A stretch of DNA of 64,000 nucleotides from Herbinix sp. (GTDB lineage Bacteria > Bacillota > Clostridia > Lachnospirales > Lachnospiraceae), in assembly GCA_029238935.1 (NCBI GenBank), contig JAQZBN010000017.1, positions 1-64,000 of the forward strand. Reading direction: 5' to 3'. Below are positions 44,596 to 53,225 of this stretch, one piece after another. The number at the start of each line of letters is the position of its first letter. Positions within the stretch are counted from its first letter, which is position 1. The translations under genes and the position numbers were made by a program. Under the pieces are notes generated by a model that saw nothing but the letters and a program-made list of their open reading frames with translations, searched no databases and had not been told where the DNA came from.

Positions 44596-45048
44596 TTAAA
44601 AATATTTCTTACTTCCCCATAAATTACTCTTCTTCAAGTCAACATACTCATTGTAAGCCCGCTCCAAAATCTGCTTCTCGTTAGCAAACTTTAACATGTG
44701 ATATGCTTCATGAAATTTGTAATACCCGGAATCCATAAAAAATTCTTCCCTTTGTGGTTTACTGTAATAGCTATCAGACATCATTAGATACCAATGAACA
44801 TCCTTTAATACTGTATTCTGCGGTGTGCTGAAGGTATATTGGCTTTTGCCGATATATTTAATAATGGAGGCAATCACGCCTGCTTCTTCCTTGACCTCGC
44901 GAATAGCTGTCTCCTTATACTCTTCTCCGTCTTCCACAGTTCCTTTCGGTAGCACCCACCCCTCGTACTTGTTCTTATAATTCTTATACAGTAATAAAAT
45001 CTTCCCTCTGAATATAACTACACCACCACAGCTCGTTGCTTCAACCAT
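44596..45048 (-). CDS. NUDIX hydrolase
   Basis: 150 residues. The NUDIX box is complete: GTVEDGEEYKETAIREVKEEAGV, G-x5-E-x7-REV-x-EEAG, preceded by WVLPKG. Start SCGGVVIF and the layout resemble bacterial diadenosine polyphosphate or ADP-ribose type hydrolases; the substrate cannot be decided. The ATG at 45048 follows AGGAGG by seven bases; the longer frame is not supported. Confidence 0.88.
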   Translation of the reverse strand: MVEATSCGGVVIFRGKILLLYKNYKNKYEGWVLPKGTVEDGEEYKETAIREVKEEAGVIASIIKYIGKSQYTFSTPQNTVLKDVHWYLMMSDSYYSKPQREEFFMDSGYYKFHEAYHMLKFANEKQILERAYNEYVDLKKSNLWGSKKYF

Positions 45049-45185
45049 CGCAATTCCTCCTGTTTTTTGGTGTGCCATTTAACTAAAGACAAGTATACAA
45101 CAATATGCATAATATATCAACTTATTTTTATGAAATAATGACAATATGCATAGATGGTAACCAAAAAGCAGCTGAAACTTTTCAT

Positions 45186-46661
45186 CTACTTACCATTAAA
45201 ATATGCTTCAAATATGTCTCTTGCGATAGGTACCGCATAATCACTAGAAGTTCCTGCATTTTCTACAATTATACTAACTACAAGCTGAGGATCTTCTACC
45301 GGAGCAAATCCTATAAACCAAGCATGAGCCTTTTCCCCCGCATTTTCAGCGGTACCTGTTTTTCCTGCTGCCGAAACTTCCAAATCCTTTAATTCCGTAG
45401 CGGTTCCATCCAGGACAACTTCTTCCATCATGGTTGTCAGAGTATTCGCTTCTACCGTAGTCATTAACCTCTTATATTCTACCGGATGATAGTTACGCAC
45501 TACATGATCGTCTGCACTAACGATGCGATCAACAACATAGGGCTTCATCATAATACCTTTATTAGCAACCGTAGCAGCAATCATCGCATTATGAAGCGGT
45601 GTAATTAATGTTTTCCCCTGTCCGATGGCGGTTTGCATTGCGTCCTTCACACTGGAGCCTACTTTTTGAAGAGTATAACTACTCTGGCTTGCTCCTATGG
45701 ATGACGGAAGACTTTTATTAAACACAAATTCCTCACAAAGTTGAAAAAAGGTGTTTAAATTCAATTCTGTACCGATAAAAGCAAAGGAAGAATTGCAGGA
45801 TTTAGCAAAGGAGGTCTTTAAATCAATATCACCATGGGCTTTATTCTTATAACAATGAATCGTCATCTTATCGTAAGTGATTCTCCCGTCACAATCATAC
45901 TCATAATCCAGATAATCATTATGTTCTCTCATATATTCCAGTGCAGTCATCACTTTAAAGGTAGAACCCGGTGGATAAAGTCCACTGGTTGCACGGTTTA
46001 GCAACGGGGATTCACCCTCCTCATTTTTGACTAATTCATTCCACTGCTCATTAATCTTATTCGGATTATAATCCGGCTTAGAAACCAAAGCAAGAATTTT
46101 TCCAGTAGAGGGCTCCATGACAACAACAGCACCACGTTGATCACCTAGGGCATCGTAGGCTACCTGCTGGAGCTTTACATTCAATGTGGTATAAATATTA
46201 TTACCAGGGTTTTTGATCCCCTGTAATTCATTCATCATATTATCGATTGAATTAATATCGGAAGTCAGTAGTCGGATATTTTCAGTTTCTTCCAACCCCG
46301 TCCTACCTCTATCATATCTGCCGATTACATGAACAAACATATCATCGTAAGGATAATCCCTGGTTTCCTTCCCATCTTCATCAACCAAGGTCTGAGCTAA
46401 CACTTCGCCTGCCGCTCCATAGATATTTCCACGTATTACTCGCTCTGTGAGTACATCATGACGTTTATTATACGTACTATTAATCACCTCACTGCTTCGT
46501 ACCACCAGAAAATAAGAAAAGTATCCTATGATCAGAACAAATAATCCCAAAAATATATAAGTTACATTCATAATTGGATTTTGACTATTCGTCCGTTTTA
46601 TATTTGATGCTTTTTGGCTCATTCCAGTATCTTTATTTAACTTTTTCAATTTATTCTTCAT
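45186..46661 (-). CDS. Penicillin-binding protein 2 type transpeptidase
   Basis: 491 residues. Membrane helix at about 31-52, a short pedestal and a transpeptidase domain with SxxK in PPGSTFKVMTAL, SxN in AKSCNSSFAF and KTG in AAGKTGTAENAG. It cross-links peptidoglycan as the partner of a SEDS glycosyltransferase. The start overlaps the stop of the SEDS gene by four bases, so the two are translated together. It is near the PBPs that pair with FtsW/RodA-like proteins outside the division cluster; a role in growth or sporulation cannot be decided. Confidence 0.92.
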   Translation of the reverse strand: MKNKLKKLNKDTGMSQKASNIKRTNSQNPIMNVTYIFLGLFVLIIGYFSYFLVVRSSEVINSTYNKRHDVLTERVIRGNIYGAAGEVLAQTLVDEDGKETRDYPYDDMFVHVIGRYDRGRTGLEETENIRLLTSDINSIDNMMNELQGIKNPGNNIYTTLNVKLQQVAYDALGDQRGAVVVMEPSTGKILALVSKPDYNPNKINEQWNELVKNEEGESPLLNRATSGLYPPGSTFKVMTALEYMREHNDYLDYEYDCDGRITYDKMTIHCYKNKAHGDIDLKTSFAKSCNSSFAFIGTELNLNTFFQLCEEFVFNKSLPSSIGASQSSYTLQKVGSSVKDAMQTAIGQGKTLITPLHNAMIAATVANKGIMMKPYVVDRIVSADDHVVRNYHPVEYKRLMTTVEANTLTTMMEEVVLDGTATELKDLEVSAAGKTGTAENAGEKAHAWFIGFAPVEDPQLVVSIIVENAGTSSDYAVPIARDIFEAYFNGK

Positions 46662-47995
46662 GATACCACCGTGTTGGAAGCTTCCTTTCTGGAATCCAAC
46701 TTTCCTTTCCGATAAACACCCTGAAGTATCATAAACATAAGTATTGTTGCTAATACGGAACTTCCTCCGGAACTTAAGAACGGCAGTGTTACTCCTGTTG
46801 AGGGAATGAACTTTGTCACACCTCCAATGGATAAGAACACTTGAAAAGCAAACATAGTAGAATATCCGATGACTACCAGTCGGTAGAAATTGTCCTTTAA
46901 TTCCAATGCACTGCTAATAAATAATACAAAACAGTTTATATAGATCAAAATGATACATAATGCAAAAAATCCACCAAACTCTTCTGAGATAGCCGAGAAA
47001 ACAAAATCGCTGTCTACAACCGGAATACTAGTAGGCAATCCTTGATTAATGCCCATCCCAAGCCATCCACCGGTGCCAATGGCAAATAAGGATTGTGAAA
47101 TCTGATAGCCTTCATTATCAATGAGGCGAAAAGGATCCTGCCAAGCCATTACTCTTACTCTTACATGATAAAAAAGATGGTATGCCACGTAAGCTGCTAT
47201 ACTACCAGCAGATAAGCCAGCAAATAAATACAAAGATTTTGATGTTGCAACATACAACATGATAAAATAAGTGACAAAGAAGATCAAAGCACCACCAAGA
47301 TCCCGTTCAACTACCAAGATGAGTACATTGGCTGCAGCCATAACCGAAACAGCACAGATACGTGTAAAATTAGTCTCTATATAATACATAGCTGCAACAC
47401 TAAGTACGAATAAAATCTTAACAAATTCCGATGGCTGTACACTGATTCCAAAGATATTCAACCAGTTCGTAGCTCCATTACTCGTTCTACCTGCAAATAA
47501 AACTAAAAGCAATACTATAATACCGATCACACCATAGATCCATCCATAATTTCTTACCCAAGTTACCTTTTCAATCGCGTACGGTACGATCAGGCACAGA
47601 AGGCTGGCAAATCCCACGATTAATACTTGCTTTAATGCTTTATCAAAGGATAATCTGGTTTGTATGATAAAGCTAATTGTAAGCAGCATCATCATATTTC
47701 GTAAAATCAATTTTGATAACTTTTTATATAATCCTTGATAGATAAGATGAATACTGAATAGAATTATTACTTCTCCTCCATATAGAATTAATAATTTCTT
47801 ATTTTCTACTTGCAAATAAAGAGCATAATGTCCAATAAAATGTATAATAAAGATAATGAAAGTCATCTGAAGATATAATCTATTTTGTTTTTTCTTATTT
47901 TTAAACCTGAAAATGCAAAAGCTAAAATAGGTGTACATCGCCATTAAAATAATCATGCTGTATTTTATTATTTCAATAATTAAATGCTCCATCAT
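46658..47995 (-). CDS. SEDS-family peptidoglycan polymerase (FtsW/RodA/SpoVE)
   Basis: 445 residues with about 12 membrane helices. Family signatures include GRTSNGATNWLNIFGISVQPSE, VERDLGGALIFFVTY (catalytic Asp) and the end GVTLPFLSSGGSS. It polymerises lipid II into glycan strands. The N-terminus has three extra helices (about residues 1-110) compared with core FtsW, a form seen in Actinobacteria and Clostridia. Its stop overlaps the downstream PBP gene. Confidence 0.92.
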   Translation of the reverse strand: MMEHLIIEIIKYSMIILMAMYTYFSFCIFRFKNKKKQNRLYLQMTFIIFIIHFIGHYALYLQVENKKLLILYGGEVIILFSIHLIYQGLYKKLSKLILRNMMMLLTISFIIQTRLSFDKALKQVLIVGFASLLCLIVPYAIEKVTWVRNYGWIYGVIGIIVLLLVLFAGRTSNGATNWLNIFGISVQPSEFVKILFVLSVAAMYYIETNFTRICAVSVMAAANVLILVVERDLGGALIFFVTYFIMLYVATSKSLYLFAGLSAGSIAAYVAYHLFYHVRVRVMAWQDPFRLIDNEGYQISQSLFAIGTGGWLGMGINQGLPTSIPVVDSDFVFSAISEEFGGFFALCIILIYINCFVLFISSALELKDNFYRLVVIGYSTMFAFQVFLSIGGVTKFIPSTGVTLPFLSSGGSSVLATILMFMILQGVYRKGKLDSRKEASNTVVS

Positions 47996-48008
47996 CTCAC
48001 CTGCCTGT

Positions 48009-50534
48009 TTACTCTACTCCACGTTTAAAATGCCCTGTGGTATACTCTTCCATCTCAAACTTTGTTGTTCTTCCATATAGAAATCTCTCTATATAAGCTT
48101 CTAGCACCCCATGCATTTCCTCTTGCTGTTCTACTGTAAAATCGAGTCTGATCTGATATGGATGCATGGATAAAATCTCATCCGCTTGCTTTAATAAAGA
48201 CAGTCGATCACTGTTATAGATGGTATTATAACAGCTTGTGCAATTCGTTTTTATTAAGAATTTCTTACGAAATCGGTCTGTAAGATAACTATTTCGGTTA
48301 TCTCTACCTTCACACCGGTTGCAACCACCGGTACTCTCGAACAGGCACTGCGCTGAGACCATCACCGGAAGATATCCATATACTATCATGTCACAATCGG
48401 TAATTTGCAAACGTTTTAGTTCTTTATAGTTTAATTCAACCGGTGCAGTAAAGTGATTTATTCCAAGCCCGCGGTAGAAATCTTTTGCTTCCCGGTTAAA
48501 GAGATACAGGTTGTGATTAAGAATAATTTCCTTTTGGATCCCCTTCTCTTCTAATAACGAGGTAAGAAACGATATTTCTTCAAAGTTTTTTATTACATAT
48601 CCATTTATATTATCGTCCAGCAGTGGTAATTTATGCTTCTGTAACAGATTCGTACCTGTTTCTCTTAGAATATGTGGTAGCACAACATAAAATCCCTTAT
48701 CCGCTTGTTTTGCCTGTTTTGCCATCGTTAGAAGAACTTCTGGAGCAGGAATGAACTCATCCGCATAAATGGCAGTAACCTCCGGAAACTTAAGAGCTAC
48801 TTGAAATTGTTCTTGTGTTTGGACACAGACACAGATACCGGGGAGTTCTCTTGGCTTCATATCTTGATATACTCTATGAGTTTTCTTATCCATATCCATC
48901 AGGGAATCTTTATCGGATATGGTTCTATTATCTTGTAGGGTATTCGTAAATGTATCTTTTTCATTCATAGATTTTACCGGATTTTCTACTGATCTGTGAT
49001 ATTTTCCTGCAACAGCATCACTTAGCTGCAAAAGTGCCTCTCTGCGAACTTCATTTAACCATGCGACGGGAACAAAGATGTTTTGATCCGCTTCTATCGT
49101 AAGGTTCTTCATATAATACATGGTATCACCGGTTTTGCTAATTTGACTCGATAGTTTTTCTTCGGTCATCGGTTGTTTCATTGCCATCTGTACAATCTCA
49201 TGAGTAGCAGTCACTTCACAACCCTGGTATCTAAGGGTCAATGTAAGTGGAGCATCTACTTTAGCGATTAGCACTGCTTCAACGGGTAGTTTTTTATCTG
49301 TCTTTCCATACTGTTCCTCTAAGTGATCAAGAAGAAGGTTATTCTTGGTTCTATATACCTTAAGACCAACTGTTATTTTAGCATGACCAACATTAGTTCT
49401 AAGTTTGTTCCCTGCCTTGATGGCATCCTTAACCGTAAATTCATAACCTGATTCTTCCGAATTTCTTATCTCAAGAATATCCTGAGCATTGATTCCTTCC
49501 CGAAGAGTTATTACAACCTGGGACCCTTTCACCTCCGACACATCACCAATATAAACACCACTATGGTTAGGACGATAGAGTGACATCATATTCTTGCTAT
49601 TATGGGTTTTTAGGTATCCTCCGGAAAATCCTCCCCTATTATAGATATCCTGCAACATTGTAATGTCCTGAATATATTCGTTCTTCTCATCTTTTATAAA
49701 CTTCTTAAATCCTTCTTTCCCAACCTCCGTGTAGAGATCAAGATACTTTCGATATACGGAAGATACCGCTGCTGCATATTCCGGCCTCTTCATCCGACCT
49801 TCAATTTTAAAGGAATTAATTCCTGCTTCCACCATCTCAGGTATCATTTCAACCGTACAGATATCTTTCGGACTAAGCAGATATTTCTGTTCCGGTGCGG
49901 AGATTTTTTTATCTCCGGAATAAAATTCATATGCCATACGGCATGGCTGAGCACATCGGCCACGATTTCCACTACGGCCACCAATGAGACTGCTCATCAG
50001 GCATTGACCGGAATAACAATAGCATAACGCTCCGTGAACAAAGGTCTCTATTTCAAGATCTGTTTGCTCACTGATAAGCTTTATCTCAGTTAAGGATAAT
50101 TCTCTGGCAGTGACAAGTCTGGTTACTCCAAGTTCTGTTAACAGATTCGCTCCCTGGGCCATGGTGATCGTAGTCTGCGTGCTGGCGTGGATCGGTAAAA
50201 GCGGAAAATGTCTATGGATAAAGTGCATAACTCCAACATCTTGTACGATAACAGCGTCCAATCCCTGTAGATAAAACTTATCTAAGAATTGATGAAGTTG
50301 ATCGATCATCTCCTGTTCCTTTACCAAGGTATTTACTGTTAAATATAAATTTTTTCCCCTTATATGGGTCTCATCGATCGCACGAAGTAATATCTCTTCG
50401 TCTAAATTATTTGCATAGGCTCTGGCACCAAAACTGCTACCGCCGATATATACCGCATCACACCCTGCGTTGATTGCTGCTTTCATTCCTTCATAGGAAC
50501 CAGCAGGTGCGAGAATTTCAATTTTTTGCTTCAT
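48009..50534 (-). CDS. U32-family protein with C-terminal DUF3656-like region
   Basis: 841 residues. The N-terminal half is a U32 domain: ILAPAGSYEGMKAAINAG, the Cys-bearing SGQCLMSSLIGGRSGN and CAQPCRMAYEF. The C-terminal half adds a DUF3656-type part and cysteines in CLFESTGGCNRCEG and TNCTSCYN, probably for a metal cluster. E. coli RlhA, of similar layout, hydroxylates 23S rRNA C2501, so an rRNA or tRNA hydroxylation role is likely. It is the second U32 gene in the window. Confidence 0.87.
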   Translation of the reverse strand: MKQKIEILAPAGSYEGMKAAINAGCDAVYIGGSSFGARAYANNLDEEILLRAIDETHIRGKNLYLTVNTLVKEQEMIDQLHQFLDKFYLQGLDAVIVQDVGVMHFIHRHFPLLPIHASTQTTITMAQGANLLTELGVTRLVTARELSLTEIKLISEQTDLEIETFVHGALCYCYSGQCLMSSLIGGRSGNRGRCAQPCRMAYEFYSGDKKISAPEQKYLLSPKDICTVEMIPEMVEAGINSFKIEGRMKRPEYAAAVSSVYRKYLDLYTEVGKEGFKKFIKDEKNEYIQDITMLQDIYNRGGFSGGYLKTHNSKNMMSLYRPNHSGVYIGDVSEVKGSQVVITLREGINAQDILEIRNSEESGYEFTVKDAIKAGNKLRTNVGHAKITVGLKVYRTKNNLLLDHLEEQYGKTDKKLPVEAVLIAKVDAPLTLTLRYQGCEVTATHEIVQMAMKQPMTEEKLSSQISKTGDTMYYMKNLTIEADQNIFVPVAWLNEVRREALLQLSDAVAGKYHRSVENPVKSMNEKDTFTNTLQDNRTISDKDSLMDMDKKTHRVYQDMKPRELPGICVCVQTQEQFQVALKFPEVTAIYADEFIPAPEVLLTMAKQAKQADKGFYVVLPHILRETGTNLLQKHKLPLLDDNINGYVIKNFEEISFLTSLLEEKGIQKEIILNHNLYLFNREAKDFYRGLGINHFTAPVELNYKELKRLQITDCDMIVYGYLPVMVSAQCLFESTGGCNRCEGRDNRNSYLTDRFRKKFLIKTNCTSCYNTIYNSDRLSLLKQADEILSMHPYQIRLDFTVEQQEEMHGVLEAYIERFLYGRTTKFEMEEYTTGHFKRGVE

Positions 50535-50693
50535 CTAAACCTTACCTTTCCGGTAATACATGTTACCGATCAACTGTATCTAATTAGTTTACCCAATTGG
50601 CATTACACCATAAATTTATCTGAAATATTTATGAAAAAGCTGCTGCAAAATAAATTTGCAACAGCTAATATTACAAAGTAATTGATTATACAT

Positions 50694-51116
50694 TTATTTT
50701 GTATCTTTTTGTATCTTAGAATCATTTAGTTCTGTTTCAAGACGTATAATCTTCTTCTGAGCTTCATTAATTTCCTTTTTTAAGTCCTCAATCTCTAATT
50801 GATCCTTGTTTAATTTTGTCTGGGCCGAGATCACTTCATGCTTTAAGTCAAAGATTTCATTGCCTCTAAGTTCATTCTCTGCTTCCATTTCCTTGATTTT
50901 ATCTCTTAACTTAAATAAGTCGTCTGCAATATTGATCTGAATTAAAATATTCTTCAAATCAGAATCAAGAAATTTATACGCATCACGGTTACGAAACTCA
51001 TTATGTTTACCGTTAATATAAGAAGCAATCTTCTGTAAATATTCTTCACTTTCATATCCGCTTAACGTATATCTTTTGTTATTAATGATAACCTCAATAT
51101 CATTAAATTTATGCAT
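50694..51116 (-). CDS. zapA: Cell-division protein ZapA
   Basis: 140 residues. The N-terminal globular part (DIEVIINNKRYTLSGYESEE, YINGKHNEF) is ZapA; the C-terminal 80 residues form a long charged coiled coil. ZapA bundles FtsZ filaments at the division site. A GGGG-type ribosome binding site lies eight bases before the ATG. It is adjacent to a U32 gene as in many Clostridia. Confidence 0.88.
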   Translation of the reverse strand: MHKFNDIEVIINNKRYTLSGYESEEYLQKIASYINGKHNEFRNRDAYKFLDSDLKNILIQINIADDLFKLRDKIKEMEAENELRGNEIFDLKHEVISAQTKLNKDQLEIEDLKKEINEAQKKIIRLETELNDSKIQKDTK

Positions 51117-51202
51117 CCTGTTCGCCCCTTAATTTTCTTTGGAATCAATGGTATCCAAGCTCTAATATCCATATTATAACTGATGTTTTCCTGTTATACA
51201 AG

Positions 51203-52204
51203 TTATCCTTGTAAATAATTTAGGCCAATATGCTGATATGCCAGCTCCGAGGCTACTCTACCTCGAGGTGTTCGAAGGATAAGACCATTTTGTACTAGAT
51301 AAGGCTCATATACCTCCTCCACAGTACCGGGATCCTCTCCGATGGTGGTAGCTACTGCTTCAATCCCAACTGGACCACCTCCGAATTTTTCAATCATGGT
51401 GGTAAGAATTTCACGATCAATGTGATCCAGGCCTAGCTTGTCCACTTCAAGAAGGTCTAAAGCAAAGCATGCTACTTCCCTCGTAATCTTACCGTCATAT
51501 CTTACCTGGGCAAAATCTCTCACCCTACGTAAAAGTCGATTTGCCAGTCTTGGTGTTCCACGGGATCTTCTTGCCAGTTCAATCGCTCCCTCTTCATCGA
51601 TCTCTACCTGAAACACTTGTGCCGACCTTAATATAATTACCTTTAACTCTTCAATCGTATAAAACTCCAAACGGCTTACCACACCAAATCGGTCTCTTAA
51701 AGGTGGCGTTAACATTCCAGCTCTGGTAGTAGCCCCTACTAAGGTGAATTTCGGTAATTCTAAACGGATGGATTTTGCTGAGGAGCCTTTACCAATGACA
51801 ATATCGATCGCAAAATCCTCCATTGCAGGATACATTAATTCCTCTACTTGACGGTTAAGGCGATGAATCTCATCCACAAACAAGATATCCCCCTCGGATA
51901 GATTATTGAGTATTGCAGCCATTTCTCCGGGCTTCTCAATAGCAGGACCGGAAGTTATTTTTATATTTCCGCCCATCTCGTTGGCTATAATACCTGCCAA
52001 AGTTGTCTTCCCAAGGCCCGGAGGCCCGAAGAATAATACATGATCCAAGGGTTCTTTCCTTTGCTTTGCAGCTTCTATGTAAACTTTCAGATTATCCTTT
52101 ACCTTCGACTGTCCTATATAATCCGTCAGCATCTGCGGACGAAGACTACTTTCTAACTTTTTGTCCTCTTCCATCAGCTCTGTCGTTATAATTCGCTTTG
52201 CCAT
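51203..52204 (-). CDS. ruvB: Holliday junction DNA helicase RuvB
   Basis: 333-residue AAA+ motor. Walker [13 protein letters not shown], Walker [11 protein letters not shown], sensor 1 [11 protein letters not shown] with arginine finger LRDRFGV, and C-terminal winged helix [18 protein letters not shown]. With RuvA it drives branch migration. It is 78 bases downstream of ruvA. Confidence 0.96.
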   Translation of the reverse strand: MAKRIITTELMEEDKKLESSLRPQMLTDYIGQSKVKDNLKVYIEAAKQRKEPLDHVLFFGPPGLGKTTLAGIIANEMGGNIKITSGPAIEKPGEMAAILNNLSEGDILFVDEIHRLNRQVEELMYPAMEDFAIDIVIGKGSSAKSIRLELPKFTLVGATTRAGMLTPPLRDRFGVVSRLEFYTIEELKVIILRSAQVFQVEIDEEGAIELARRSRGTPRLANRLLRRVRDFAQVRYDGKITREVACFALDLLEVDKLGLDHIDREILTTMIEKFGGGPVGIEAVATTIGEDPGTVEEVYEPYLVQNGLILRTPRGRVASELAYQHIGLNYLQG

Positions 52205-52282
52205 CTTAATTCCCGTGCCTTTCTATTTCAAGCATTTCTGTTTTATGCGGATGCATTGAAACAGGCTGCTATGTAACTTAGA

Positions 52283-52891
52283 TTAAAACATTTTCTTTAA
52301 GCATAACTTCAATATTTCTTCTGAGGACATTTCCTCAGTGATTTCTACCTGATTGACTGCCTTTAACGCTTCAGAGCTGGAGTAACCCAAAACGGTTAAT
52401 GCTTGTATCGCTTCTTCCTTTCTTCCGAAGATTCCACTTGCCTCTCGCTTTTCTGCCTGGTTAATCAGTCTTTGTTCAAATGCGGATTCTAATTTAAATT
52501 TATCCTTAAGCTCAAGAATTAATTTACTGGCGGTCTTATTACCGATACCTGGTGCTTTCGCAATTGCTTTGGCATCCTCAGCTAGAACTGCAAAACGAAT
52601 TTCATCTGCTGAGATTGCTGATAAAATCCCCAAAGCACCTTTCGGACCAATACCATTTACCGTAATCAATAGTTTAAACATTTCAAGATCATCCTTCGTC
52701 ACGAAGCCAAAGAGTGCCATGGCATCCTCTCTGACGTGAAGATAGGTATATATTTTAACTAAACTTCCCATCGGTGGAAGCTCAAGCAAGGAAGAGGCTG
52801 GCAATGCAACCTCATAACCGATATTACCAACCTCGATAACAATATAACTTTCTTTTATTTCCGCTAGTTCCCCTTTTAAATAACTTATCAT
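52283..52891 (-). CDS. ruvA: Holliday junction DNA-binding protein RuvA
   Basis: 202 residues: OB-fold ([20 protein letters not shown]), helix-hairpin-helix motifs ([33 protein letters not shown]) and the small RuvB-binding domain ([16 protein letters not shown]). AGGTG lies about five bases before the ATG at 52891; four extra codons of the longer frame are unsupported. Confidence 0.95.
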   Translation of the reverse strand: MISYLKGELAEIKESYIVIEVGNIGYEVALPASSLLELPPMGSLVKIYTYLHVREDAMALFGFVTKDDLEMFKLLITVNGIGPKGALGILSAISADEIRFAVLAEDAKAIAKAPGIGNKTASKLILELKDKFKLESAFEQRLINQAEKREASGIFGRKEEAIQALTVLGYSSSEALKAVNQVEITEEMSSEEILKLCLKKMF

Positions 52892-52946
52892 TCTACACCT
52901 CAATTTTTCTTCGGTTTGTAAATATACTTATATTAGAAAGCATCCA

Positions 52947-53204
52947 TTACCAAGAATCAGGAAGTCGTTCAAATTGTCCCTTGGAAATGTGGAGCCTCCC
53001 TTCTTTTAAGTAGTTCAGTACTTCAAATGCAGTAATTCCTAAAGCTTCCGAAATCTGCAAAGCATTGGAGTTTGGATATTCCTTCAGGTACGATTCAATT
53101 TCATCGAAATGGTCACTATCCAGTTTTCTGCAATCATTACAGGAATACGCTTTCAATCTGGATTGAAATACTTTTTGGCAATGCTTACATATGTTGGTAT
53201 ACAA
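52947..53204 (-). CDS. Zinc-ribbon / helix-turn-helix protein, YvyF-like
   Basis: 85 residues. Four cysteines in two pairs (NICKHCQKVF and YSCNDCRKL) form a zinc ribbon; EYPNSNALQISEALGITAFE reads as a helix-turn-helix. The layout matches small flagellar-operon proteins of the YvyF/TIGR03826 type, but no flagellar gene is near. The start is a TTG, six bases after GGAGGAG. Confidence 0.75.
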   Translation of the reverse strand: MYTNICKHCQKVFQSRLKAYSCNDCRKLDSDHFDEIESYLKEYPNSNALQISEALGITAFEVLNYLKEGRLHISKGQFERLPDSW

Positions 53205-53225
53205 GAATATCTCCTCCCTTCTTTA

